A stretch of 64,000 nt of DNA. Origin: Betaproteobacteria bacterium. Lineage in GTDB: Bacteria > Pseudomonadota > Gammaproteobacteria > Burkholderiales > Casimicrobiaceae. The notes beneath the pieces were generated by a model. That model ran no database searches, was not told the DNA's origin, and saw only the letters and a program-made list of their open reading frames with translations. Location: positions 62,001 to 126,000 of the forward strand of contig JADKEV010000005.1 of assembly GCA_016717855.1 (NCBI GenBank), read 5' to 3'. Below are positions 1 to 8,952 of this stretch, piece after piece; positions within the stretch are counted from its first letter, which is position 1, and every line of letters starts with the position of its first letter. Made by a program: the position numbers and the translations under genes.

Positions 1-510
1 CAAGGCCACGAACGGCGTCTGCTTCCAGACGAAGGCCAGCACGATGCCGCGCCAGTCGAGGTAGCTTTGCGCGGCCAGCGGCTCGAGGATGCCGCTGCCG
101 ATCAGCAGTTGATTGAGCAGGCCGTTCTTGGCCAGGAACGTGCGCATCACCTGGCCGGCGACGATGAACGGAATGAACAGCGGCCAGCGATACAGCCAGC
201 GCAGCACCGCCTGCGCGCGTGGATTGGTCCCCAGCGTCAGGTAGCCGCCGATCGCGACCGACAGCAGGCCGACCACGGCGGTCGAGATCGCCACGATCAC
301 CACGGTGTAGCCCACGTCGCCCGAGTAGAGCTCGAACGACTTGTCGAAATTGGCCAGCGTCCATTCCCCGGTCTTCGCCTGGAACGCGGAAACGACCGAG
401 GCGAGCAGCGGGAAGACGAAGAAGATGGCGATGACCAGCAGCGCCGGGCTGACGAGCGCCATCCCGGCCCAGTTGGTCCGGGATGGCGGTTGGTCGGGGG
501 GGCTGGTCAT
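1..510 (-). CDS. ABC transporter permease, C-terminus cut by window edge
   Basis: Inner-membrane permease subunit of a binding-protein-dependent uptake ABC system. Reading the complement from the ATG at 510, the frame stays open for 170 codons to the window edge, so the C-terminal part is missing. The visible part has a short polar N-terminus, a first membrane helix at about residues 16-38 (ALLVIAIFFVFPLLASVV), a periplasmic stretch, a second helix at about 66-88 and a third around 108-122 (WPLFIPFIVAGQVM), as in spermidine/iron/aminoethylphosphonate-type permeases. It is the third gene of a minus-strand operon after the ATPase and the binding protein, separated from the latter by a repeat-filled 141-bp gap. 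The substrate cannot be told from sequence. Confidence 0.85.
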   Translation of the reverse strand, partial: MTSPPDQPPSRTNWAGMALVSPALLVIAIFFVFPLLASVVSAFQAKTGEWTLANFDKSFELYSGDVGYTVVIVAISTAVVGLLSVAIGGYLTLGTNPRAQAVLRWLYRWPLFIPFIVAGQVMRTFLAKNGLLNQLLIGSGILEPLAAQSYLDWRGIVLAFVWKQTPFVAL

Positions 511-546
511 GTCGTGCTGTTATTGAGGACCGGGTGATGGGTGGCG

Positions 547-592
547 CCTCACTCCCTCGCCCCGCTTGCGGGGAGAGGGTTGGGGTGAGGGG
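547..592. repeat. GC-rich palindromic repeat, family B (CTCTCCC...GGGAGAG)
   Basis: Intergenic inverted repeat built from CCCTCGCCCCGC / GCGGGGAGAGGG with flanking CTCAC and GTGAG arms. It belongs to the REP-like family common in beta- and gammaproteobacteria. Related copies lie inside two coding regions of this window (32461-32550 and 48665-48780). It sits in the gap between the binding-protein and permease genes, where its hairpin could affect stability of the downstream mRNA. Confidence 0.7.
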
Positions 593-609
593 TGCGCTTC
601 GAAGAAGGC

Positions 610-655
610 GATGGGTATCGCTTCGCTCCACCCATCCTACGAAGTCCCATCCTAC
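610..655 (-). repeat. 31-bp dispersed hairpin repeat, family A, plus truncated second copy
   Basis: A full copy at 610-640 (GATGGGTATCG...CACCCATCCTAC, one base different from the consensus) is followed by a truncated end, TCCCATCCTAC, at 645-655. The arms GATGGGT and ACCCATC can form a hairpin. The truncated copy supplies the TAG stop codon (complement of CTA at 652-654) of the upstream binding-protein gene. Confidence 0.8.
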
Positions 656-1792
656 TTGGATGCGACGCGCTCGTAGGCTTCGAGGATGTCGGTGAAGTAC
701 TGCGACAGCGGGAACGGGCGGCCGTACTTGGCCAGGTCCCCGGGGGAGATGTCGGTGAACAGCTTGTTCCACACTGCCGGGTCGAGCTTGGGCTGGACGT
801 ACTGGGGATCGATGCCGGGATACCAGTTGAACTGCTTGACGATGCCGTCCGCCTGCACTTCGGGGCTGGCTGCGAGGTCGACGAACTTTTTCGCAAGTTC
901 GGCGTGCGCGGCGCCCTTCGGCACGACGTAGTACATCGGCTGGCCGGGCAGTCCGGGCGAGAGCAGTCCGAGCTTGATCTTGGGATTGAGCTTGCCGTCG
1001 GCCTGCCAGGTGTAGAACATGTCGACCCACACCGGGCCCATCACGATCTCGCCGCGATTGAGCATGTCCAGCGTGCCCGCGTTTCCGGGAGTGAGCACGA
1101 CGTTCTTGTTGAACTCCTTCAGTCCCTCCATCGCCTTGTCGATCGCCGCTTTCTGGCTGGCGTCGTACGGACCCTTTTCGAGCTTCGCCGCGTCGGCGCC
1201 GTTGGCGGCCACCCACGCCATCACGAAGCCCACGCCGGACATGCCGCCCTTCACCCCGTTGTAGCCGAACTGCTTGGGATTGGCCTTGGTCCATGTGGAC
1301 AGTTCCGGCGAAGGTCTTGGGCGGGTTCTTGACCATGTCCGGCATGTACGCCAGCGCGATCTGGCTGTGGAACATCGGGATCACGTAGCCGTCGACGTTG
1401 GTGCCCAGCGCGTTGGTGGCGGTTTCGCGCGTGGTCAGCTTGCCCGCGGCGACCTGGTTGCGGTACGGGGCGAGCAGGCTTTCGCTGACCATGGTCGCGG
1501 CGCCGCGCTGATGCACGACGGCGACGTCGACGTCCCATTCCTTGACGTTGGCCTTGGCCTGCGCGGAGAGCTTTTCGTAGATCTTCTGCGAGCCGGAGTC
1601 GCCGGGGCCGGTGCCGACCGCGCGCACCTTGACGCCGGGATTCATCTTCTCGAACTTGGGTCCGAGATAGTTGGTCACGTAGTCGACCATGTTCTGGTCG
1701 CCGGCGGTGATCACGTTGAGCGTCGTCTGCGCCTGCGCGCCCCAACCGATTGCGCAAAGCGCGAATACCAGGAGTCTGGACAGAGATTTCAT
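652..1792 (-). CDS. ABC transporter periplasmic solute-binding protein (single-base frameshift)
   Basis: Periplasmic binding protein for the adjacent ABC transporter. The complement starts with ATG at 1792 and encodes a signal peptide (MKSLSRLLVFALCAIGWGAQA), then a type-II extracellular binding-protein fold; TTLNVITAGDQN, KFEKMNPGVKV and a WVDMFYTWQADGKL segment are typical. The N-terminal half (1792 to about 1307) and C-terminal half (about 1305 to 652) are in different frames: one extra C in AGTTCCGGCG at 1301-1310 breaks the expected FAELSTWTKANPK. Removing it gives about 379 aa, a normal length. It follows the ATPase by 14 bp. Either a sequencing error or a recent pseudogene; the ligand is unknown. 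Confidence 0.85.
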
Positions 1793-1806
1793 GTGTTTCC
1801 TTTCAG

Positions 1807-3003
1807 TCAGGTTGTAACAGGAAAAAGATGCAAGGCACTAACCGGTACTTGCACGATGGCGGTAGTGCCGACCGTCAACGGTGTTGTCGTGTCCACCCAG
1901 ATGCTGGTGGCGCCCATGCGCACCCGGCACCGCCAGTGTTCCCCCAGATAAGCGGTCTGCTCCACGGCGCCAGGCAGCTGAATCGCGTCCCCTGCCGGAA
2001 TGTCGCTCCGCGTGCCCGCCACGTGCGCGGCTTCGCTGCGGAAGTGCAGACGGATGTTGCCGTTGCCGAGCAGCGCGGCCGCGCGCGGGTGCGCGCTCAG
2101 GTCGAGCCCGGGGCCCTCCCCGTCGCGCAGCCGCCAGGAGCGGTCGCCGGCGGCTGTCCCGCTCGGCGGCGTGAGTTCCAGCGCGTTGTCCGCCCCCATG
2201 AACGTCGCGACGAACGGGCTGGCCGGCCGGTGAAACACGTCCTCGGGCGAACCGATCTGCGCCACCTCGCCGGCGTTGAGCACCACGATACGGTCGGCCA
2301 GGGTGAGCGCCTCCTCGCGGTCGTGGGTCACGTATAGCGTGGTGATCCCCAGTCGTTGCTGCAAGGCCCGGATCTCGTGCCGCAGCTCCAGCCGGATCCG
2401 GTAGTCGAGGTTGGACATCGGCTCGTCCAGCAACAGCAAGGCCGGATCGATGGCCAGCGCGCGGCCCATCGCCACGCGCTGCCGCTGCCCGCCGGAGAGC
2501 TGTTCGACGCTGCGCTCCCCGTAGCCTTCGAGTTGCAGCAGGCGCAGCATCTCGTCGACCCGCGCGGCGATCTTGTCTTTCGGCCACTTGCGCACGCGCA
2601 GCCCGTAGGCGATGTTCTGCGCCACGCTCATGTGCGGCCACAGCGCGTACGACTGGAACATCATCGCGCACTGGCGGCGCTCGGCGGGGAGGTGGGTGAT
2701 GTCCGCATCGCCGACCAGGATGCGGCCCGAGGCGAGCGGCACGAAGCCCGCCACCGCGCGCAGCAGCGAGGTCTTGCCGCAGCCCGAGCTGCCGAGCAGC
2801 GCGATCAGCTCGCCCTGGCGAACCTCCAGGTCGATCTGGCGCAGCACGATGGTTTCGCCATAGCGAATGGCCACCTTGTCTAAGGTAAGACCGGACGATT
2901 GCGTACCGCCTCCTTCGGATAAACCGTGCCATGGGGCCGACCGCGCGACTCTTGCCGGCGCGGGAATCGACGAATCCGCAAGAGTACCCGCGGTTCGTGA
3001 CAA
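1807..3003 (-). CDS. ABC transporter ATP-binding protein with TOBE domain
   Basis: Cytoplasmic ATPase of the uptake system (PotA/FbpC/PhnT-like). Walker A is GSSGCGKTS, the Q-loop lies in MMFQSYALWPHM, the signature is LSGGQRQRV, Walker B/D-loop is LLLLDEPMSNLD and the switch His is in YVTHDREEA. The C-terminal ~100 residues form a TOBE-like domain ending ...VSALHLFP. The longest frame begins at a TTG at 3003, but similarity to the family begins only at LTLDKVAIRYGE, about 42 codons in. A strong AAGGAGG lies near 2910 with no good ATG, GTG or TTG just after it. The true start is therefore uncertain and the first ~40 codons may be untranslated leader. Confidence 0.88.
   Translation of the reverse strand: MSRTAGTLADSSIPAPARVARSAPWHGLSEGGGTQSSGLTLDKVAIRYGETIVLRQIDLEVRQGELIALLGSSGCGKTSLLRAVAGFVPLASGRILVGDADITHLPAERRQCAMMFQSYALWPHMSVAQNIAYGLRVRKWPKDKIAARVDEMLRLLQLEGYGERSVEQLSGGQRQRVAMGRALAIDPALLLLDEPMSNLDYRIRLELRHEIRALQQRLGITTLYVTHDREEALTLADRIVVLNAGEVAQIGSPEDVFHRPASPFVATFMGADNALELTPPSGTAAGDRSWRLRDGEGPGLDLSAHPRAAALLGNGNIRLHFRSEAAHVAGTRSDIPAGDAIQLPGAVEQTAYLGEHWRCRVRMGATSIWVDTTTPLTVGTTAIVQVPVSALHLFPVTT
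2948..2985 (-). promoter_or_regulatory. Stem-loop in leader of the ABC ATPase gene
   Basis: ACTCTTGC (2948-2955) and GCAAGAGT (2978-2985) are exact 8-bp complementary arms with a 22-nt loop. They sit just upstream of the AAGGAGG near the probable real start of the ATPase gene, so the transcript could fold here before the ribosome binding site. I could not match it to a known riboswitch class. Confidence 0.4.
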
Positions 3004-3194
3004 TTCCCGGTCGGCTTCCGGCGGCGTATCGGCCAGGTACAGCCACGCGGCGGGGGCATGAGTGATTGTTGTCCCCCGCCACGGCGCCTATGGTACTGCG
3101 CGGCGCGCGCGCGGCATAGGGGCGCTGGCCGCGCCCAATTTTCCCCGGTCGGGCGGGGAAAGCAGCGCTTTCCGAACAATGGGATAATGGCGGG

Positions 3195-3503
3195 ATGAAT
3201 GCACCGCAACCCGTTTCCCCCCGCCGCCGCATGCAGGAGTTGCTCGCCATTCCCGACAGCCAGCGCACCGAGGCCCAGTGGGATGAACTGAACGAACTCG
3301 AGATCAAGCTCGCTCCCGGCAATCGCGAGCCCGGTAACCGCGAACCCGGCAGCCGCGACGACAACTTTGAACAAGGACCACCCCGCGGCAACCAGCCGCA
3401 AGGCGGTGGCGGCGGCGGCCGCGGCGAACCGCGCGGCGGCCAGCCCGGCAAGCGTCCCGCCAGGAAATTCCACAAGCGCCCCCCCAAGACCACCCCGCCC
3501 TGA
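3195..3503 (+). CDS. Small Gly/Arg/Pro-rich hypothetical protein
   Basis: 102-aa basic, low-complexity protein. Residues 1-40 are ordinary and helical (RRRMQELLAIPDSQRT, QWDELNELEIKLAP). The rest is disordered: a short tandem repeat (GNREP, GNREP, GSRD), a Gly run and an Arg/Lys/Pro tail. No signal peptide or membrane segment. Such tails often bind nucleic acid or ribosomes, but nothing here proves it. It precedes the RIO kinase gene, separated by two family A repeats. Function unknown. Confidence 0.65.
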   Translation: MNAPQPVSPRRRMQELLAIPDSQRTEAQWDELNELEIKLAPGNREPGNREPGSRDDNFEQGPPRGNQPQGGGGGGRGEPRGGQPGKRPARKFHKRPPKTTPP

Positions 3504-3539
3504 CCACGGGCGCGTCGCGCCGAACCTCATATCACGTCC

Positions 3540-3607
3540 GTAGGATGGGTCGAGCGCAGCGACACCCATCACCGCCGTAGGATGGGTGGAGCGCAGCGAT
3601 ACCCATC
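3540..3607 (+). repeat. Two tandem copies of the family A hairpin repeat
   Basis: Copies at 3540-3570 and 3577-3607, same orientation (GTAGGATGGG...ACCCATC), separated by six bases. The first differs at two positions. Read in one frame the second copy encodes MGGAQRYPS, which artificially extends the downstream kinase frame upstream to 3582. Confidence 0.85.
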
Positions 3608-3728
3608 ATGGTTCCGGCGGGGACCGCACCGTCAACGCGCGCCTCTGTCCCACGAGTCGCGCGGCACCCGAACCAACCCGCTCCAACCGGCGCCAGCCGG
3701 AATTTTTTTACCAAGAACGGAAGATCCA

Positions 3729-4580
3729 TTGAAAACCCCCAAGAGGCTTGAACCCCTCGTCGCCGAAGGCATCATCGACGAGGTGGTCCGCCAGCTGATG
3801 AGCGGCAAGGAAGCCGTGGTCTACGTGGTGCGCTGCGGCGACGAGGTCCGCTGCGCCAAGGTGTACAAGGAAGCCAACCGCCGCAGTTTCCGGCAGGCCG
3901 CGCTGTACCAGGAAGGCCGCAAGGTCAAGAACAGCCGCCAGGCTCGCGCGATGGAGAAGGGCACGAAGTTCGGCCGGCAGGCGCAGGAAGAAGCCTGGCA
4001 GAGCGTCGAGGTGAATTCGCTCTATCGGCTGGCGGCGGCCGGCGTGCGCGTGCCCAAAGCCTACGGATTCTTCCAGGGCGTGGTGCTGATGGAATTGCTC
4101 ACCGACGCCGAAGGCAACGCGGCGCCCCGCTTGAACGATGTGGAGCTCACCGAGGAACTGGCGCTGGCCTACCACGCCTCGCTGATGCAGGAAATCGTCC
4201 GCATGCTGTGCGCGGGCGTGATCCACGGCGACCTGTCCGAGTACAACGTGCTGGTCGACGCCAACGGGCCGGTCATCATCGACCTGCCGCAGGCCGTCGA
4301 CGCGGCGGGCAACAACAACGCGGCGGTCATGCTGCAACGTGACGCCGATAATCTCACCACGTACTTCAGCCGCTTCGCGCCGGACCTGGCGCGGACGCAA
4401 TACGGCAAGGAAATCTGGGCGCTGTTTCAGAGCACCAAGCTGCGGCCCGACACGAAACTGACCGGCCGCTTCCGCATCGAGCACAAGCCCGCCGACCTCG
4501 CCGCGATCCTCAGCGACATCAAGGCGGTGCAGGCCGAGGAAGAGGAGCGGTTGCGGTACAAGGCGATGCGGACGGCCTGA
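3729..4580 (+). CDS. RIO-type serine/threonine protein kinase
   Basis: RIO1-family kinase, 283 aa; the family phosphorylates proteins and, in archaea and eukaryotes, acts in ribosome maturation. Bacterial members are poorly studied. Seen: P-loop-like ISSGKEAVVY equivalent (LMSGKEAVVYVV), nucleotide-binding lysine in CAKVYK, the RIO catalytic loop VIHGDLSEYNVLV and metal-binding IIDLPQAVD. The frame is open from 3582, but its first 49 codons are the family A repeat and spacer. I choose TTG at 3729, preceded by GGAAG, giving KTPKRLEPLVAEGIIDEV as the natural N-terminus. A rho-independent terminator follows directly. Confidence 0.88.
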   Translation: MKTPKRLEPLVAEGIIDEVVRQLMSGKEAVVYVVRCGDEVRCAKVYKEANRRSFRQAALYQEGRKVKNSRQARAMEKGTKFGRQAQEEAWQSVEVNSLYRLAAAGVRVPKAYGFFQGVVLMELLTDAEGNAAPRLNDVELTEELALAYHASLMQEIVRMLCAGVIHGDLSEYNVLVDANGPVIIDLPQAVDAAGNNNAAVMLQRDADNLTTYFSRFAPDLARTQYGKEIWALFQSTKLRPDTKLTGRFRIEHKPADLAAILSDIKAVQAEEEERLRYKAMRTA

Positions 4581-4583
4581 GGC

Positions 4584-4608
4584 AAGCGCGACCTGCGCGC
4601 TTTTCTTT
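4584..4608 (+). terminator. Rho-independent terminator after the RIO kinase gene
   Basis: Stem AAGCGCG (4584-4590) pairs with CGCGCTT (4596-4602) around a 5-nt loop and runs into TTCTTT. It lies four bases past the kinase stop codon. Confidence 0.75.
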
Positions 4609-4698
4609 GCGTGCTAGACCCCCACCCTCGTCGGCGGTCCGGCCCCACCCGGAGTTTGCTATCCTCTCGCCCTGCATGCCACTCTCCCGGGATCACTG

Positions 4699-7600
4699 AT
4701 GAGCCAACGCGGGTACCTGCGTCACCCGACGCTGCAAGGCGAAACCATCGTCTTTGTTTGTGACGACGATCTCTGGAGCGTGAGCACGGCGGGTGGCGTC
4801 GCGCGCCGGCTGACCGCGGGCCTGGGCGAGCCGTCGACGCCGGCGCTCTCGCCCGACGGCAAATGGATCGCCTTCGTCGGACGCGACGAGCAGCATCCCG
4901 AGGTGTACCTGATGCCTGCGGAGGGCGGCCCCGCCCGCCGGATGACGTGGCTGGGCCCCGACGTGATGGTGCGCGGCTGGACGGCCGACGGCCGCATCCT
5001 GTTCGTGACGACGCACGGGCAGCCGTTCTTCCGCAACTACCGCGCGTACACACTGGCTGTCGACGGCGGCATGCCGGAGATGCTGCCTTACGGGCAGGTC
5101 AATCACCTGGCGCATGGGTCCGGCAAGATCACCGTGATCGGGCGCAACACGGCGGACCCTGCGCGCTGGAAACGCTATCGCGGCGGCACCGCGGGCTACC
5201 TGTGGATCGACGCGGCGGGCAGCGGCACGTTCCGGCGCATGAGCGAGTTGCCGGGCAACATCACGAGTCCGATGGTGATCGGCGGCCGCGTCTGGTATCT
5301 GTCCGATGCCGAGGGCGTGGGCAATCTCTACTCCTGCCTGCCCGACGGGTCGGACCGGAAGCGGCACACCGACCACGACGACTACTACGCGCGCCACGCG
5401 CAGACCGATGGCCGGCGCATCGTCTACCAGTGCGGCGCCGCGATCTGGCTGTTCGACCCGGCGACTGACCGTTCGCAGCAACTGGACATCACCGTACCCG
5501 CGCATCGGACGCAAGCCGCGCGGAAATTCGCGCCTGCCGACCAGCACCTGATGGGCTTCAACCTCCACCCCTCTGGCCACAGCCTCGCGGTGGACGCGCG
5601 CGGCAAGCTGTTCACGTTCGCGCACTGGGAAGGCGCAGTCCGCCAGCACGGCGCGGCCGACGGCGTGCGCTACCGGCACGGGCAGTGGCTGCACGACGGC
5701 GCAGCGCTGGTTACGCTCTGCGACGAGTCGGGCGAAGAACGGGTGCAGGTCATCCGGGATGGCGCGGCGACCACCCTGCCCTGGGACATCGGCCGCGCGC
5801 TCAACCTGCGCGCCTCGCCCACGGCCAACCGCGTGGCCATTTCCAATCACCGCAACGAAGTGCTGATCGGCGACCTCGACACCGGCGCGCTCACGACGGT
5901 CGATCGCAGCGACGCCGGCCGCAGCGAGGATCTCGCGTGGTCGCCCGATGGCGCCTGGCTGGCCTACTCGTTCTGGACCAGCCTGCGGCATTGCGCGATC
6001 AAGCTGCACGAGGTGGCCACCGCGACCAGCACGCTGGTCACCGAACCCGCGTTCCGCGATTACTCGCCGGCGTTCGATCCGGAAGGCAAGTACCTGTACT
6101 TCCTGTCGGTGCGCACGTTCGATCCGGTCTACGACGCAGTCCAGTTCGAATTGAGTTTCCCGCGCGCGGCGCGCCCTTACCTGATCGCGCTCCAGGCGGA
6201 TCAGCGGCCGCCGTTCGATCCGCAACCCAAGGGGCTGCATTCGTCGCACGACGAGGATCATGACAACAAGGACGACGACGCCGATGACAAGGACGGTGAC
6301 GGCCCAAAGCCGCCGCCCTTGGTGCGCGTCGACCTTGCCGGCATCGCGCGCCGCGTTGCCGCCTTCCCCGTGCCCGAAGGCCGCTTCGGCCAGATCGCCG
6401 GCGCGGCGAAGAAGAAAGTCCTGTGGACCGTGCAGCCCATCGCTGGCGCGCACGGGCGGGGCGGACACGGGGAGGTCGCGGGTCCGCTGGAGATTTTCGA
6501 TTTCAAGACCTTGCGCACCGACACGGTGATGGAGCACGTCGACAACTTCGTGCTGGCCGCCGACCACACGACGCTGGTCGTGCGCGACGGCAAGCGCCTG
6601 CGCGCGATCGCGGCGGAAAAATCCGACGAGCACAAGCGTTCGGGCAAATCCGAAGAACCGTCGCGCAAGACCGGCTGGATCGACCTGAAACGGATCCGCC
6701 TGTCGCTGGATCCGCGGCTCGAATGGCGCCAGATGCTGCGCGAGGTCTGGCGGCTGCAGCGGGACCAGTTCTGGGTCGCGGACATGTCCGGCATAGACTG
6801 GGACGCGGTGTACCGCGCGTACGCGCCGCTGCTCGAGCGGGTCGCGACGCGGGGCGAGCTATCCGACCTGATATGGGAGATGCAGGGCGAACTGGGCACC
6901 TCGCACGCATACGAAGTCGGCGGCGACCATCGCCGGCCGCCCCAGTTGTCGCTGGGGCATCTGGCCGCGGACTTGCGCGCGACGGCCGATGGCAGCGCCT
7001 ACGAAATTGCCCGCATCGTCGAGGGCGACGCGTGGGATGCCGGCGCGGACTCGCCGCTGAACGGCATCGGCGTGCAGGCGCGGGTGGGCGAGCGCATCGT
7101 GGCGGTCAACGGCCAGCCGGTGACGCGCGAGCGGCCGCCGCAGGCGCTGCTGGTGCATCAGGCCGGAGCCAAGGTGGAGCTGACGCTCGCCTCCGCTGCC
7201 GGCGCGCCGCGGACGGTCGTCGTCACCACGCTGGCCGACGAAGTCCCCGCGCGCTACCGCGAGTGGGTCGAATCCAACCGCCGCTGGGTGCACGAAAACT
7301 CGGGCGGGCGCGTCGGCTATCTGCACCTGCCGGACATGATGTCGGCGGGCTTCGCCGAATTCCACCGCTACTTCACCGCCGAATGCGATCGCGAGGCGCT
7401 GATCGTCGACGTCCGCTACAACCGCGGCGGGCACGTCTCGCAATTGCTGCTGGAAAAGGTCGCGCGGAAGCGCATCGGCTACGACCTGCAACGCTGGGGA
7501 GAACCCACGCCGTACCCGATCGAATCGCCGGCGGGCCCGGTCGTGGGCCTGACCAACGAGCATTCAGGCTCGGACGGCGACATCTTCTCGCATTGCTTCA

Positions 7601-7932
7601 AGCTGATGGGCATCGGTCCGCTGGTGGGCACCCGGACCTGGGGCGGCGTCATCGGCATCTACCCGCGGCATGGGCTGGTCGATGGGAGCGAGACGACGCA
7701 GCCGGAGTTTTCGTTCTGGTTCAGCGATGTCGGCTGGTCGGTCGAGAACTACGGGACCGATCCCGGGATCGAAGTCGACAACGCGCCGCAGGACGCGGTG
7801 GCCGGGCACGACAGGCAGCTCGAAACCGCGCTGGCGACGGCGTTGCAGGCGATCGCCGCACCCGGCGCGGGCAAGCCCGCATTCGGGCCGCGGCCGCAAC
7901 TCGCGCGCGGGCCGCTGCCGCCGCGGGCATAG
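4699..7932 (+). CDS. Tricorn-like protease (S41 family, beta-propellers plus PDZ)
   Basis: 1077-aa cytoplasmic homologue of the archaeal tricorn core protease, which cuts oligopeptides. Order: an N-terminal beta-propeller with LSPDGKWIAFVG-type blades (about 1-290), a second propeller (about 290-640), helical C1 segment, PDZ domain (about 760-850) and a C-terminal S41 peptidase domain. Catalytic residues by comparison with Thermoplasma tricorn: Ser735-His736 (TSHAYEVGG), nucleophile Ser958-Asp959 (HSGSDGDIFS) and Glu1016 (VENYGTDPGIEVD). There is no signal peptide. A His/Asp/Lys-rich insertion (about 515-537) in the second propeller looks like a flexible acidic, possibly metal-binding loop. 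Confidence 0.92.
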   Translation: MSQRGYLRHPTLQGETIVFVCDDDLWSVSTAGGVARRLTAGLGEPSTPALSPDGKWIAFVGRDEQHPEVYLMPAEGGPARRMTWLGPDVMVRGWTADGRILFVTTHGQPFFRNYRAYTLAVDGGMPEMLPYGQVNHLAHGSGKITVIGRNTADPARWKRYRGGTAGYLWIDAAGSGTFRRMSELPGNITSPMVIGGRVWYLSDAEGVGNLYSCLPDGSDRKRHTDHDDYYARHAQTDGRRIVYQCGAAIWLFDPATDRSQQLDITVPAHRTQAARKFAPADQHLMGFNLHPSGHSLAVDARGKLFTFAHWEGAVRQHGAADGVRYRHGQWLHDGAALVTLCDESGEERVQVIRDGAATTLPWDIGRALNLRASPTANRVAISNHRNEVLIGDLDTGALTTVDRSDAGRSEDLAWSPDGAWLAYSFWTSLRHCAIKLHEVATATSTLVTEPAFRDYSPAFDPEGKYLYFLSVRTFDPVYDAVQFELSFPRAARPYLIALQADQRPPFDPQPKGLHSSHDEDHDNKDDDADDKDGDGPKPPPLVRVDLAGIARRVAAFPVPEGRFGQIAGAAKKKVLWTVQPIAGAHGRGGHGEVAGPLEIFDFKTLRTDTVMEHVDNFVLAADHTTLVVRDGKRLRAIAAEKSDEHKRSGKSEEPSRKTGWIDLKRIRLSLDPRLEWRQMLREVWRLQRDQFWVADMSGIDWDAVYRAYAPLLERVATRGELSDLIWEMQGELGTSHAYEVGGDHRRPPQLSLGHLAADLRATADGSAYEIARIVEGDAWDAGADSPLNGIGVQARVGERIVAVNGQPVTRERPPQALLVHQAGAKVELTLASAAGAPRTVVVTTLADEVPARYREWVESNRRWVHENSGGRVGYLHLPDMMSAGFAEFHRYFTAECDREALIVDVRYNRGGHVSQLLLEKVARKRIGYDLQRWGEPTPYPIESPAGPVVGLTNEHSGSDGDIFSHCFKLMGIGPLVGTRTWGGVIGIYPRHGLVDGSETTQPEFSFWFSDVGWSVENYGTDPGIEVDNAPQDAVAGHDRQLETALATALQAIAAPGAGKPAFGPRPQLARGPLPPRA

Positions 7933-8052
7933 AGGATGACCGCTAGAATATCGGTGCAGTCCGGGGCCGGGCGCGCAGACGCGGCGCCCGGCACGCCGGC
8001 ACCGCGCTCGGCGCATACTTGATCGAATCTGCTCCACGCACCGGGAGAAAAC

Positions 8053-8418
8053 ATGCGCTCGATTGCATCCACATCGTTCCAGGCATTCGTGCTGGCAGCC
8101 AGCATGTCCATGACGTCCGCCGTCTTCGCCCACCACGGCTGGAGCGAATACGATTCCAGCCAGACGCTGACCCTGACGGGCACCATCCGCGAGTCCGGGT
8201 ACGAGCACCCCCACGGCCATGTCCTGCTCGTGACCCCGGGCAAGACGTGGACCGCCGTGCTCGCGCCGCCGTCGCGGATGGAGAACCGCGGCCTGCCGAC
8301 GTCCGCGCTGAAAGTCGGCAACACCGTCACCGTCGTCGGCTACCCCAATCGCAACAAGCCGGAGGAAATGCGCGCCGAACGCATCACCGCCGACGGCAAG
8401 ACCGTCGAACTCCGATGA
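8053..8418 (+). CDS. DUF6152 family exported protein
   Basis: 121-aa secreted protein. A Sec signal peptide (about 1-26, ending SAVFA) is followed by HHGWSEYD, the hallmark start of the mature DUF6152 domain, then a small OB-like beta domain (LTLTGTIRESGYEHPHG, VTVVGYPNRNKPEEMRAERI). The family is periplasmic and of unknown function; the two N-terminal His residues suggest metal binding. Its stop overlaps the start of the next gene (ATGA), so the two are translationally coupled. Confidence 0.85.
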   Translation: MRSIASTSFQAFVLAASMSMTSAVFAHHGWSEYDSSQTLTLTGTIRESGYEHPHGHVLLVTPGKTWTAVLAPPSRMENRGLPTSALKVGNTVTVVGYPNRNKPEEMRAERITADGKTVELR

Positions 8419-8906
8419 CGCCTGCGGGCGATACGGCGTTCGCGCTGATCGAGGCGCTGCCGCTCGCCGTGGCGATGCGCAAATGGTTGTGGCTGTATCC
8501 GATCGTCGAGATCGCGCACATCGTCGGCTTCGTCACCCTCGTCGGCTCGGTCGCGATGCTGGACCTGCGGTTGCTGGGGTTGTCGCGGTCGATTTCCGTC
8601 ACCGCGTTGTCCCGACACACGCTGTCGTGGACGCTGGGCGCATTGCTGATCGTCGTGCCCAGCGGGCTGCTGATGTTCACCGCCCATGCCACCGACTTCG
8701 TCTCGAACGACGCATTCCTGGCCAAGATGACGCTGCTCATGCTGGCCGGGGCCAATGCGCTGTGGTTCCGGGTCGGGCCTTATCAAAGCGTCGCGGCCTG
8801 GGACAGCGGTGCGCAGGCGCCAGCCGCCGCGCGGATTTCCGCGGCACTGTCGCTGCTGCTATGGATCGCCGTGATCAGTTGCGGGCGGCTGCTGGCTTAC
8901 GTGTAG
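8415..8906 (+). CDS. Small integral membrane protein (DUF6644-like)
   Basis: 163 aa with about four predicted membrane helices: WLYPIVEIAHIVGFVTLVGSV (about 30-52), LSWTLGALLIVVPSGLLMF (about 74-94), AKMTLLMLAGANALWFRV and a final ISAALSLLLWIAVISCGRLL. The first helix carries a His (EIAHIVG), and the pattern resembles DUF6644/DUF2214-type proteins found beside DUF6152 genes. ATG at 8415 overlaps the TGA of the DUF6152 gene. Function unknown; the pair may form a membrane-periplasm unit. Confidence 0.78.
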   Translation: MTPAGDTAFALIEALPLAVAMRKWLWLYPIVEIAHIVGFVTLVGSVAMLDLRLLGLSRSISVTALSRHTLSWTLGALLIVVPSGLLMFTAHATDFVSNDAFLAKMTLLMLAGANALWFRVGPYQSVAAWDSGAQAPAAARISAALSLLLWIAVISCGRLLAYV

Positions 8907-8952
8907 CCGAACTGCTGCTTCCTGCGTCGCCGGCCGGTGACGATGCAACGAT

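Noticed and set aside
2880..3194. Known riboswitch (TPP, FMN, glycine, guanidine, Moco) in the ABC operon leader
   Set aside because: None of the conserved core sequences I know for these classes could be found; only a simple stem remains.
3582..3728. N-terminal extension of the RIO kinase from 3582
   Set aside because: The extension is the translated family A repeat (MGGAQRYPS) and spacer. The same peptide appears wherever the repeat is translated.
4693..6633. 646-codon minus-strand open frame opposite the tricorn-like gene
   Set aside because: Same shadow effect; the plus-strand protease has conserved catalytic residues.
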